Origin: Faunimonas pinastri
Lineage (GTDB): Bacteria; Pseudomonadota; Alphaproteobacteria; Rhizobiales; Afifellaceae
Reading direction: 5' to 3'
NCBI RefSeq assembly: GCF_900110915.1
Contig: NZ_FOFG01000009.1
Location: 62,001 to 126,000 of the forward strand
Length of the DNA: 64,000 nucleotides
Part shown: one piece after another, positions 16,180-24,631 of the stretch
How positions within the stretch are numbered: position 1 is the first letter of the stretch
How the letters are laid out: the number at the start of each line of letters is the position of its first letter
Made by a program: the position numbers and the translations under genes
Notes under the pieces: model-generated
The model's database searches: none
What the model was told of the DNA's origin: nothing
What the model saw: only the letters and a program-made list of their open reading frames with translations

Positions 16180-17271
16180 TCAGCCCGCAGCGGCCTGGAT
16201 CTCGCTCTGCACCTGCAGATAGATGCCGATCGTCTTCGGATTGACGACGAAGGAGGTGAGCTTGGAAAAGTCCACGCCCTCGCCGCCGAAGATCAGGTCG
16301 ACGTTCTTCACGTCGGTCCCGAGCTTGCCGCGCAGCCCCTTAATGGCGGCCGGGAAGCCGATATATTCCGTCTCGCTGACCTGCACCTCCGGCCGGAGCT
16401 GGTAGGACAGGAAGTCGTACGCCTGGTCGAGATTGGGCGCGCCCTTGGCGATCGCGTAATTGTCGACCCAGAGTTCGCTCGTCGGGCCCGGCACCACCCA
16501 TTTCAGCTTGGGATTGAGCCCGATGGCGGCGCGTGCGGTGCCCTGGTTGCACTGGGCCAGCACGATGGAGCCGTTGGCCGCGGCATTGGCGTCGAGGGCG
16601 GTGAACGACTTCACGTTCCTGGCGAAGCTCTTGAGCCGCTCGCCCGCCTTGCGGATATCGGCTTCCCCGGCGGCGTTCCAATCCTTGCCGTCCAGCCAGA
16701 GCGCCGGGCCGATCGTTTCCCAGCCGGAATCCGACAGCCGGACCTTGCCCGAAACGCCCGGCTTCTCGCCCGCCTTGAAGAAATCCTCCCACGTGCGGAT
16801 TTCGGTCCCCACCCCCTCGGGATCGTAGATCACGCCGAGGAGGCCCCAATCCTTGGGGATGGAGTACTTGTTGCCCCGGTCGTAGTCGCGGTCGAGCAGG
16901 TCCGGGTCGAGCGAGCCGAAGTCGAGCCGGCCGTGGTCCAGCTCCTCCAAGAGGCCCTTGGCGGCGAGCTGCTCGATCCAGCTCGACGAGGGAACCACGA
17001 TATCGAAGCCCGCGCCTGCCGGGCTGTTCAGCTTGGCAAACAGCGTGTCGTCGGAATCGTAGGTGGAGATCGCCGGGGTGACGCCGGTTTTCTTTCTGTA
17101 GGCGGCGAGGCTCTCGGAGGAGAAGTAATTCGGCCAGGAATAGATGTTGAGCCCACCGGCGGCGAAGGCACGCGGCACATGCCCCAACAGGGCCGCCCCG
17201 GACGCGGCGCCGAAGAGCCCGAGGGTCTGACGGCGGTTGAGCATGCTGGTCATGGCAGGCGTTCCTTTCAT
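16180..17271 (-). CDS. potD: Polyamine-type ABC transporter substrate-binding protein (PotD-like)
   Basis: 363 aa. A Tat signal is visible (NRRQTLGLFGAASGAALLG), followed by the PotD hallmark LNIYSWPNYFSSESLAAYRKKTG and a D-S-D-D-T-LFAKL segment near the ligand pocket, with W-x-D-N-Y-A-I-A-K-G-A-P later. The extracellular binding protein captures the cationic substrate in the periplasm. The ATG at 17271 overlaps the ATPase stop (ATGA); an in-frame ATG at 17253 with AGGA upstream is an alternative start. Confidence 0.88.
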   Translation of the reverse strand: MKGTPAMTSMLNRRQTLGLFGAASGAALLGHVPRAFAAGGLNIYSWPNYFSSESLAAYRKKTGVTPAISTYDSDDTLFAKLNSPAGAGFDIVVPSSSWIEQLAAKGLLEELDHGRLDFGSLDPDLLDRDYDRGNKYSIPKDWGLLGVIYDPEGVGTEIRTWEDFFKAGEKPGVSGKVRLSDSGWETIGPALWLDGKDWNAAGEADIRKAGERLKSFARNVKSFTALDANAAANGSIVLAQCNQGTARAAIGLNPKLKWVVPGPTSELWVDNYAIAKGAPNLDQAYDFLSYQLRPEVQVSETEYIGFPAAIKGLRGKLGTDVKNVDLIFGGEGVDFSKLTSFVVNPKTIGIYLQVQSEIQAAAG

Positions 17272-18458
17272 CCAGTTCGCAGGCCGGGATCCGGCCGATA
17301 GACGCGTGCGGCCTCCGCCGCGAAGCTGACGGCGATCCGGCTGCCGGGTGCCAGTTGGCCAGGGCTGCCGGGCTCCGTTCGCGGCCGCACCGATTCAAGA
17401 TCGAGGCCACCCGCCGTCCGCGCCCTCAGCCGCATGGACGAACCGAGGGTGACGATATCGACGAGATCGGCCGGGATGCGGTTCGGCCCGCCTTCGCTCT
17501 CGTCCCAGGCGCTGAAGCGCGTCGCCTCCGGCCGCACCACGACCAGCGCATCGCTGCCCCTCGCGAGATCGGCCCCGCCGCCGGCATGAAGAGGACCGAA
17601 ATCGGTGGCGATCACCGGATGCGGCCCAATCGTTTCCACCCGGCCCGGAATGGCGTTGCCGCTGCCGACGAAGAGCGCCACCCAGGCGTCCGCCGGATCG
17701 TCATAGACCTCCGACGGCGTGCCGACCTGCACGAAGCGCCCGTCGCGCATCACGGCCAGCCGGTCGGCCATGCCGAAGGCTTCTTCCTGATCGTGGGTGA
17801 TGTAGAGAAAGGTCGCGCCGAGTTCGGCCTGCACGCGCCGGAGCTCGCGCTGCATCTCGTCGCGGAGCTTGCGGTCGAGCGCGCCCAGCGGCTCGTCGAG
17901 AAGCAGCACCTCCGGCTCGTTGGCCAGCGCCCGGGCCAAAGCAACGCGCTGCTGCATGCCGCCGGAGAGTTCGTGCGGACGCTGCCCCGCCACTCCCTCC
18001 AGACGCACCAGCGCCAGCATGTCGCGCGCCCGGGCATGACGCCCGCGTCGCGACAGGCCCTGCATTCGCGGCCCGTAGGCGACGTTTTCCAGCACGTTCA
18101 TGTGCGGGAAGAGCGCGTAGCTCTGGAACACGGTGTTGACGCGCCGCCGCTCCGGCGGATCGAGCGTCACGTCGCGACCGCCGATCTCGACGGAGCCCTC
18201 GTCCGGCCGCTCGAAACCGGCGACGATGCGCAGCAAGGTCGTCTTGCCGCTGCCGCTCGGGCCGACGATCGCCAGGAACTCGCCCCGCTCCACCCGCAGA
18301 GAGAGCCCGGCCAGCACGGCCCTGCCGTCGAAGCTCTTCGTGAGCCCCCGGAGAGCTACGGCCACATCTCGCGAATCCACCAGGTCGATCTCATCGGGAA
18401 AGAGAGAAACAGGCGGACCGTCCCGCCAGGACGGGACCTTATCCCAAGCCGGCGCCAT
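17268..18458 (-). CDS. potA: Polyamine-type ABC transporter ATP-binding protein (PotA-like)
   Basis: 396 aa, first gene of the importer operon. Walker A GPSGSGKT (~66-73), Q-loop FQSYALFPHM, signature LSGGMQQR (~164-171), Walker B LLLDEP (~185) and the H-switch THDQ are all intact. The C-terminal ~120 residues form the TOBE/regulatory domain usual in PotA. It powers import through the PotB/PotC-like pore. The first ~30 residues are poorly conserved, so translation might begin slightly downstream. Confidence 0.9.
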   Translation of the reverse strand: MAPAWDKVPSWRDGPPVSLFPDEIDLVDSRDVAVALRGLTKSFDGRAVLAGLSLRVERGEFLAIVGPSGSGKTTLLRIVAGFERPDEGSVEIGGRDVTLDPPERRRVNTVFQSYALFPHMNVLENVAYGPRMQGLSRRGRHARARDMLALVRLEGVAGQRPHELSGGMQQRVALARALANEPEVLLLDEPLGALDRKLRDEMQRELRRVQAELGATFLYITHDQEEAFGMADRLAVMRDGRFVQVGTPSEVYDDPADAWVALFVGSGNAIPGRVETIGPHPVIATDFGPLHAGGGADLARGSDALVVVRPEATRFSAWDESEGGPNRIPADLVDIVTLGSSMRLRARTAGGLDLESVRPRTEPGSPGQLAPGSRIAVSFAAEAARVYRPDPGLRTG

Positions 18459-18525
18459 ATCGAAAGGCGTTCATTCGCCGCCCTGCCGCTCGCGGGCAAG
18501 GCTCCGGAAACGACGGGGACGCTCT

Positions 18526-18807
18526 TTATTCCAGCACGGCTTGCTCGGCGTGAACCGGCCTTGGATAGTCAGGAGCCCTAGGCCGCGACAATTCCACGGC
18601 AACGCCGCTCGCGGCAGCGGCTTCCGCGATCTCCTGGGCGATTGCGACGGGATCCAGCCCGCAGGCCGGGTAGGTTCTGGACAAGCGCCAGGCCAGCGGG
18701 CCCGAAGCGATGACGGTGGGTTTCGAGATCGCTTCCGAGACGATGGCCCGGATCTCTTCCAGCACCAGAGCCTGAATCAGCGAAGCGCTGCCAGCGTCCT
18801 CTCCCAT
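18526..18807 (-). CDS. Small conserved-looking hypothetical protein
   Basis: 93 aa. I do not recognise a named family. The codon use and third-position GC match a real gene, and the ATG at 18807 is preceded by GGAG seven bases upstream. The sequence has an amphipathic helix (LIQALVLEEIRAIVSEAI), then a short KPTVIASGPLAWRLSRTYP segment and a second helix (VAIAQEIAEAAAASG). It has no signal peptide or membrane helix and is probably a cytosolic helical protein. It lies 67 nt upstream of the polyamine ATPase on the same strand and could be the first gene of that transcript. Confidence 0.6.
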   Translation of the reverse strand: MGEDAGSASLIQALVLEEIRAIVSEAISKPTVIASGPLAWRLSRTYPACGLDPVAIAQEIAEAAAASGVAVELSRPRAPDYPRPVHAEQAVLE

Positions 18808-19001
18808 CGAATTCTCCGCCGTTCACCCAGGAGCGGGTCTACGCCTTTGGAGGCGGGGGTGGATTATCAGAGGTTAATCACGGGATCGGACGCCGCCGCG
18901 CATCGTCAGCGCTGCCAAAGCGGGCGCAGGCGGGGCGGCAAGTTCCCGGATGTGCTATGAATATCCTACAAACGACCCCATCGGACGGAACGGAATTCAT
19001 C

Positions 19002-20240
19002 ATGCGCGACGTTCTCGTTCTCGGTGCCGGCGCGGTGGGCGTCTCGAGCGCTCTTCACCTGCAGAAGCGGGGCTGGTCGGTGGTGCTCGTCGACCGTCTC
19101 GGGCCCGGACGGGCTACCAGCTACGGCAATGCCGGGATCATCCAGAGCGAGGCCGTCGAGCCCTACGCAATGCCGCGGAGCTGGGCGGCTCTTTGAGACA
19201 TGGCCGCGAGACGAAGCAACGACGTGCACTACACCCTCGACGCCTTGCGCGCCCAGGCCGGGCCGCTGCTGCGATACTGGTGGCACTCGGCGCCGTCGCG
19301 TCACCGGTCGATCTCGTCGGCCTATGCCAGCCTTATCCGCAGGGCCACGGCGGAGCACGGCGACCTGATCGGGGAAGCCGGTGCCGAGGCGCTCGTTCGA
19401 TCCGGCGGGTTCCGCATCCTGCATCGCACGCAAGCGGCCATGGAGGATGCGATCCGGGAAGCGGAGCGCCTGAAAGCCTCCTACGACGTTCCCTTCGCCG
19501 CCTTGTCCGCGACCGAACTGCGTGTCGCGGAGCCCTCGCTGAAGGTGACCGGGGCCGGCGCGATCCATTGGACGGAGCCCATGTCGGCGAGCGATCCGGG
19601 CGGCCTGGTGGAAGCCTATGCGAGCCTTTTCCGTCGTTGCGGTGGCGAAATCCGCGTTGCGAACGCCGCGACCTTGCGTCGGGCGGGCAATGGCTGGAGC
19701 GTCCAGACCACGGATGGGGCGATCAAGGCCGAGGAAATCGTGGTGGCGCTCGGTCCCTGGTCGCCCGACCTGCTCCGGCCGCTCGGCTATCGTATCCCGA
19801 TGATCCGCAAACGCGGATATCACCGGCACTGGTCCAGCCCTCAACCGCTTCGGCTGCCGCTTCTCGATGGGGCGAACGGCTATGTGCTCGCCCCCATGGC
19901 GAAAGGGCTGCGGATCACCACGGGGGCGGAGCTGACGAAATTCGACGCGCCCGCCACCCCGGTGCAGCTGCGCCGCGCGGAGGAGGCCGCCGCCGAACTC
20001 CTGGATCTCGGCGCCCCGGTCGAGGCCGAGCCCTGGTTCGGCACGCGTCCCTGCATGCCGGACATGCTGCCCGCGATCGGACCGGCGCCGCGCCACAAGG
20101 GGCTCTGGTTCAACTTCGGACACGGCCACCAGGGCTTCACCCTGGGTCCGGCAAGCGGCCGGCTGCTGGCCGAGCTGATGTCGGGCGAAAAGCCCTTTGT
20201 CGCTGCCGAACCGTTCAGCCCGCGACGCCTGCCGGCCTGA
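19002..20240 (+). pseudogene. FAD-dependent D-amino-acid dehydrogenase-like gene with an in-frame TGA
   Basis: A single reading frame encodes a DadA-family flavoprotein of ~412 codons, interrupted by TGA at 19194-19196. Before it are the Rossmann motif (LVLGAGAVGVSSALHLQKRGW) and SYGNAGIIQSEAVEPYAMP. After it, still in the same frame, come NDVHYTLDALRAQAGPLLRYWWHSAP, the substrate and FAD domains, and the closing FNFGHGHQGFTLGPASGRLLAELM. Because both halves share a frame, this is a point nonsense change rather than an indel; TGG (Trp) to TGA fits the family pattern at this position. The downstream piece alone (from ATG 19200) lacks the FAD-binding motif. Start chosen at 19002; an upstream ATG at 18957 is possible. 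The intact enzyme would oxidise a D-amino acid or hydroxyproline-like imino acid. Confidence 0.75.
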
Positions 20241-20308
20241 GGACACTTCGCGGGATCACACCGCCAAAAGGATTTCGTCGGGATCGCCGGGCATAGGAAC
20301 CAGAAAGC

Positions 20309-21214
20309 ATGGACATCCACGACGCCGCCGCGACGGCCCGTCTTCTCGACTATCCCAGCCTGATCGAAACGCTCGCGACCGTGGTCGAAGAATACGGCCG
20401 GGGCGAGATCGTGAGCCCCGAGCGCCTCGTGGTGCCGACCGGCGACCGACGCGGGCTGCTGCTGTCCATGCCATGCGACGCGCGCGATATCGTGGCGCAC
20501 AAGCTGCTGACGATCTATTCCGGCAACCCGGCCTCCGGCCTTCCCGCCATCCAGGGACAGGTGACCGCGTTCGACGCAGCGAACGGAACGCCGCTCTTCT
20601 GCCTGGACGGCCCGACCGTCACCGCCCGGCGCACCGCCGCGATCACGCTGCTCGGCATCCGGCATCTCGCCCCGTCCGCACCCCGCTCCGTGCTGCTGAT
20701 CGGCACGGGCGCGCAGGCGCTCGGCCACGTCGAGGCGCTGCTGGCGATCTATCCCGAGGTTTCGATCCGCGTTCGTGGTCGATCGGCCGCCAGCGCGCGG
20801 GTTTTCTGCGAGCGTGCCGGCGGCCGGCACGGGCAGGTGGTGCCGGACAGCACGGCTGCGGGACCGGTCGATGTCGTCATCGCCGTCACCAGCAGCAAGA
20901 TCCCGGTCTATGACGAGGAAGCCGACGCCGCCCGCCTCGTCGTCGGGGTCGGCGCCTACCGCCTCGACATGATCGAAATCGGAGCCAGGCTGATCCGGGG
21001 CAGCCAGGTCTATGTCGACGATCCCATCGGCGCACCGGTGGAAGCAGGCGATATCGCTGCCGCCGGCACGGACTGGAGCACTGTGCGGCCGCTCGCCTCG
21101 GCACTGTCCGGACAGTCCGACTTCGCCCGGCCCATTTTCTTCAAGAGCGTCGGCTGCGCCGCCTGGGATCTCGCGGCCTGCCGGGCCGCAAGAACGGCGC
21201 TGACGCGGCTTTGA
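20309..21214 (+). CDS. Ornithine cyclodeaminase/mu-crystallin family protein, possible cyclic imino-acid reductase
   Basis: 301 aa. The NAD(P)-binding motif is mid-protein (VLLIGTGAQALGHVEALL), preceded by the family stretch KLLTIYSGNPASGLPAIQGQVTAFDAANGTPL and followed by DVVIAVTSSKIPVYD. Members of this branch include Delta1-pyrroline-2-carboxylate/Delta1-piperideine-2-carboxylate reductases, which reduce cyclic imines formed by D-amino-acid or hydroxyproline dehydrogenases. The immediately upstream gene is such a dehydrogenase (interrupted), 68 nt away on the same strand, which fits that pairing. Ornithine cyclodeaminase activity is less likely. The exact substrate is inferred. Confidence 0.8.
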   Translation: MDIHDAAATARLLDYPSLIETLATVVEEYGRGEIVSPERLVVPTGDRRGLLLSMPCDARDIVAHKLLTIYSGNPASGLPAIQGQVTAFDAANGTPLFCLDGPTVTARRTAAITLLGIRHLAPSAPRSVLLIGTGAQALGHVEALLAIYPEVSIRVRGRSAASARVFCERAGGRHGQVVPDSTAAGPVDVVIAVTSSKIPVYDEEADAARLVVGVGAYRLDMIEIGARLIRGSQVYVDDPIGAPVEAGDIAAAGTDWSTVRPLASALSGQSDFARPIFFKSVGCAAWDLAACRAARTALTRL

Positions 21215-21397
21215 CCGATCAGCCCAAGGCGGTCGCCATATAGCCCGGGCGCGACTTCGCCGACTTCTTCGGGGCCATCCTGACCGATGGGGCAACCCGA
21301 TATCCGCAGAACCGCATCCGGCACACACATCGGCCCACTCGGAACACGAGGGCAGAGAGAGCGGGAGGGCCGCTGACGGAGATCGGCACGCGTCACG

Positions 21398-22552
21398 TCA
21401 GGACGTGGCGGTGACACCCCTCAGCACCAGCTCTTTCACCCGGAGCCGCGTCGCGCCGGGTTCCCAGGCGAAGCGGATCAGGTCGGCGGAAGCCCCCACC
21501 TCGATGCGGGCACGCCCGCCGACGAAGCGGCCGGGATTGACGGTCGCCAGCCGGAGAGCGTCCGCGAGGGAAAGATCGCCCATCCGCATCGCGATCGGAA
21601 TATCCTCGATCAGCGGACGCGCCGCGCCGGCGAGGTAGGGCGTGCCGGCAATCCCGAGGCGACCGTCTTCCCGCAATTCCACGTCGCCGCCGATCGGCTG
21701 GCGATACGTACCGGGCGGCAGACCTCCGAGCGCCGCCGTATCGGACACCAGCACCGCGCGTTCCAGCCCCTTGGCGCGGAGCATCGCCCTGAAGGCGTCG
21801 GCGGGAAGGTGATGGCCGTCGGCAATGAAGGAGGCGGTGAGGCGATCATCGGCAAGCTGCGCCCAGATGAGGTTGGGGTGGCGCGGCAGGGTAGCCGCAA
21901 CGCCGTTGCCGAGATGGGTGGAAAGCGCCGCGCCGGCATCCACCGCCGCGCGGATCTCCTCCGGGCCCGCATGCGTGTGCCCGATGGCGACGTGCACCCC
22001 CTCCCCCGTCAGGGCTCGGATATAATCGGGAGCTTCGGGATGATGCGGCGACAGCGTCACCATGCCGACCAGCCCGCCCGAGGCTTCCTGCCATCGGTGG
22101 AATTCGGCCAGATCCGGCGGGCGGACGTGCTCGCGCGGATGGGCCCCGCGCGGTCCGTCCTCGGGGGAGATATGCGGGCCCTCGACATGGACGCACGGAA
22201 TGGAATGCGCCAGGTCGGGATCGCTTTCGCGTGCCCGCGCGATGGCCCGCAACGCCGCGCCGATCGAGCTTTCGGACGCCGTGATCAGCGTCGGCAGGAA
22301 GGTGGTCACGCCGTTGGCGCGCAACACGTGCGCCAGCGCCTTCACCGTCTCCGGAAGGAGACCGGGGGCGTTCAGGTCGTGCCCGGCGAAACCGTTGACC
22401 TGCAGGTCGATCAGCCCCGGCCCCAGCCAGTCCTCCGCGTCGGACGGCCCCTCGCCGATCGCCGCGATCATCCCGTCCGCGACGGTGACAGCGAGCGGGA
22501 GACCGGAAGCCGGGTCCCTGCCGGTGATGGTGCGGGCCAAACCGCTTTCCAC
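21398..22552 (-). CDS. nagA: N-acetylglucosamine-6-phosphate deacetylase-like amidohydrolase
   Basis: 384 aa from the GTG at 22552; longer starts run into the upstream gene. It is an amidohydrolase barrel with metal/catalytic residues in HVEGPHI (Glu124), GHTHA (His192), THLGNG (His213) and VSDTAALGG (Asp271). The family removes the acetyl group from GlcNAc-6-P. The loop after His213 reads HLGNG where characterised NagA proteins have H-L-[FY]-N-A-M, which contacts the sugar phosphate, so this may be a variant subfamily with a different substrate. It is the last gene of the amino-sugar operon, 4 nt after the NagB-like gene. Confidence 0.8.
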   Translation of the reverse strand: MESGLARTITGRDPASGLPLAVTVADGMIAAIGEGPSDAEDWLGPGLIDLQVNGFAGHDLNAPGLLPETVKALAHVLRANGVTTFLPTLITASESSIGAALRAIARARESDPDLAHSIPCVHVEGPHISPEDGPRGAHPREHVRPPDLAEFHRWQEASGGLVGMVTLSPHHPEAPDYIRALTGEGVHVAIGHTHAGPEEIRAAVDAGAALSTHLGNGVAATLPRHPNLIWAQLADDRLTASFIADGHHLPADAFRAMLRAKGLERAVLVSDTAALGGLPPGTYRQPIGGDVELREDGRLGIAGTPYLAGAARPLIEDIPIAMRMGDLSLADALRLATVNPGRFVGGRARIEVGASADLIRFAWEPGATRLRVKELVLRGVTATS

Positions 22553-22556
22553 CTGG

Positions 22557-23294
22557 CTAGCCCCGGCCCGTCGGCGCGGAGGCGGCGTCCAGATAGAGCG
22601 TCGCGTCCGCGTGACCACGCAGCGCGCTCGCGGGACAGGCTGTCGAAACCGGCCCTTCCAGGGTCTGCCGCACGGCCTCGCGCTTGGCCTTGCCCGGCAC
22701 CACGCAAAAGATCTTCGCGGCCCGAAGCAGGCGCGGAACGGTAAGGGTCACGGCCCGCTCGGGCACGTCGTCGAAGCTCGCGAAGCAATCGTCATCCACC
22801 TGCTGCTGCCGGCAGACATCGTCGAGCTCCACGATCTTCACGTCCAGCGGATCGCCGAAATCGGCCACCGGCGGATCGTTGAACGCGATATGCCCGTTCA
22901 CGCCGATGCCCATGCAGACGATGTCGATGGGAGCGGCGGCGAGCAGCGCCGCGTAGTTCCGCACGGCCTGCGCCGGGTCCTGTCCGGGGTCGATGAGGTT
23001 GACCGTACCGAAGGGGAGCCGGTCGAAGAGGTGCTCGCGCAGCCAGAGCGCGAAGCGCTGCGGCGCATCCTCGGGCAAGCCGATATATTCGTCCATGTGG
23101 AAGGCGGTGACGCGGCTCCAGTCGATGCCGGGCTGGGCGCGCAGGGCTTCCAGCATGTCGGACTGGCTCGGCGCGGCCGCGAAGACCATGCGGACGCGGT
23201 CCTGCCGGTCCAGCAGCGAGCGAAGCGTCGTGGCCACGTCGGCTGCGGCGGCGCGGCCCATCTCGGCCCGTGTCGGAGAGATCTGGAAATTCAT
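22557..23294 (-). CDS. nagB: Glucosamine-6-phosphate deaminase-like protein
   Basis: 245 aa with the NagB catalytic core: FHMDEYIGLP (Asp68, matching the general base) and GIGVNGHIAFND (His135, Asp140 in place of the usual Glu). The family converts glucosamine-6-P to fructose-6-P and ammonia. The N-terminal phosphate-binding loop G-x-x-x-GGTP of classical NagB is replaced by FAAAPSQSDM, so the protein is a divergent member. Its start overlaps the upstream epimerase stop by 4 nt. With the NagA-like protein it suggests catabolism of an amino sugar, possibly a non-standard one. Confidence 0.8.
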   Translation of the reverse strand: MNFQISPTRAEMGRAAAADVATTLRSLLDRQDRVRMVFAAAPSQSDMLEALRAQPGIDWSRVTAFHMDEYIGLPEDAPQRFALWLREHLFDRLPFGTVNLIDPGQDPAQAVRNYAALLAAAPIDIVCMGIGVNGHIAFNDPPVADFGDPLDVKIVELDDVCRQQQVDDDCFASFDDVPERAVTLTVPRLLRAAKIFCVVPGKAKREAVRQTLEGPVSTACPASALRGHADATLYLDAASAPTGRG

Positions 23295-24631
23295 TCTGGG
23301 CCGTTATCCCTGGGTTCGTTGGTCGTATCGGGAGATGACGCCGGTTGCGGCGGCAATCGTTCGAGGATCAGCAGCAGCGATCGCGCGATGTGGAACGGGT
23401 CCTTGACGGGCAGCGCCACGGTTCTGGTCAACGGAGCGCCCTGCCGGTCGCGGATCTGGATCCACTCCTCTCCCGGGCGGCCCGGAAACGTCGCGGAGAT
23501 GTAGCGGGAAAGCCGGTCGTACCAGGCGCCCACATCCTCGCGACCGGTTTCCAGATGCAGGAGCAGCATGGTGTAGAGCGCCTCGGCGTGCGGCCACCAA
23601 AGCTTGGTGTCCCAGGTTTCCTGCACCAGCCGCTCGTAGCGGTCGTCCACCAGCCGTCCGCGCGGTTCGCCGCCGTCGCGGTCGACATAGCGAAACAGCC
23701 CGCCCGCTTCCGTGTCCCAGCCGATGGTGGCGGCATGGACGGCGATATCCGCCAGCACGTCCGGCTTGAACAGCGCGTGTTGCGCGAAAGCCCAACGGTC
23801 GCGCACCATCTCGCCGGCATGCAGGAAAAACCAGCAGGCCTCCAGCACATGACCGGGCGTGCGATGCCGGGCCAGCAGCGTATCCGCAAGCTCCGGATCG
23901 GCCGGCTTCATCTCGAAGACGTCCGCCCCCTGCAGGAACTCGCCCTCGATCTGCCCGATCGCGTCGATGACCGTTCCGGCGGAAGCGTGCGATCCCGTTG
24001 CGGCATGGACCTCCGCGCCCACGCCCACCAGGATCATCGGCAGGGCAAAGCTGCCAAAGCCCGTCGGCACGGGATAGGGCTCCGTGCGCGCGCGGCCGGC
24101 GAGGATGCGGTCCCGCGCGTTCTGGAGGAGACGGTCGGCCGCCTCGCCCCAGCGGTCGCTCCCGGTTTCCGCCGAAAGAGCGGCGAAGCCGAGCGCCACG
24201 AAGAGATCGGCGAAGACGCTGGTATGAAGACCGCCGCCGACCTCCGGCTCCTTCGGCATTCCGTCTTCCGCCAGCAGGAACGCGGTGCTGCCATCGGGCA
24301 GCAGCGCATGGCTCTCCAGGAAGAGCGCCGTCCGTTCCGCCCGCTCCAGGCATTTCGCACCGTCGAGATCGACGAGGCCCAGCCGCGCCGCGCGCGACAG
24401 GCGCGCCATCAGCCAGATCCACCGCCCCTGCGACCAGGTGTACTTGTCGCGCGAGAGAAGGCGGGAATTGTCGTTCGACCAGCAGGTGAAGACACCGCCC
24501 CGCGCGTCGTCCGGCCCATGCCGGAGCCACCAGGCGAGCACGTCTTCCGTCAGGTGACGGGAGACGCCGGCCCGCAGCTTCTCAAGCTCTGCCGTCGTGC
24601 CGAAATCAGGCACGGGCGGCGGCCAGTGCAC
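23291..24631 (-). CDS. AGE family sugar epimerase/isomerase
   Basis: 446 aa from a GTG at 24631, overlapping the symporter gene by 26 nt. It belongs to the N-acylglucosamine 2-epimerase superfamily, an (alpha/alpha)6 barrel. Conserved stretches include WSQGRWIWLMARL, the catalytic-region histidine in HRTPGHVLEACWFFLHAGE and WDTKLWWPHAEALYTMLLL. Family members interconvert ManNAc/GlcNAc, mannose/fructose/glucose or cellobiose. Next to NagA/NagB-like enzymes and a sugar symporter, an N-acetylmannosamine to N-acetylglucosamine step is reasonable but not proven. Confidence 0.83.
   Translation of the reverse strand: MHWPPPVPDFGTTAELEKLRAGVSRHLTEDVLAWWLRHGPDDARGGVFTCWSNDNSRLLSRDKYTWSQGRWIWLMARLSRAARLGLVDLDGAKCLERAERTALFLESHALLPDGSTAFLLAEDGMPKEPEVGGGLHTSVFADLFVALGFAALSAETGSDRWGEAADRLLQNARDRILAGRARTEPYPVPTGFGSFALPMILVGVGAEVHAATGSHASAGTVIDAIGQIEGEFLQGADVFEMKPADPELADTLLARHRTPGHVLEACWFFLHAGEMVRDRWAFAQHALFKPDVLADIAVHAATIGWDTEAGGLFRYVDRDGGEPRGRLVDDRYERLVQETWDTKLWWPHAEALYTMLLLHLETGREDVGAWYDRLSRYISATFPGRPGEEWIQIRDRQGAPLTRTVALPVKDPFHIARSLLLILERLPPQPASSPDTTNEPRDNGPE

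Noticed and set aside
19200-20240. Downstream part of the D-amino-acid dehydrogenase as an independent gene
   Set aside because: It lacks the FAD-binding N-terminus and its ATG is an internal methionine; better described as one gene with a nonsense codon.
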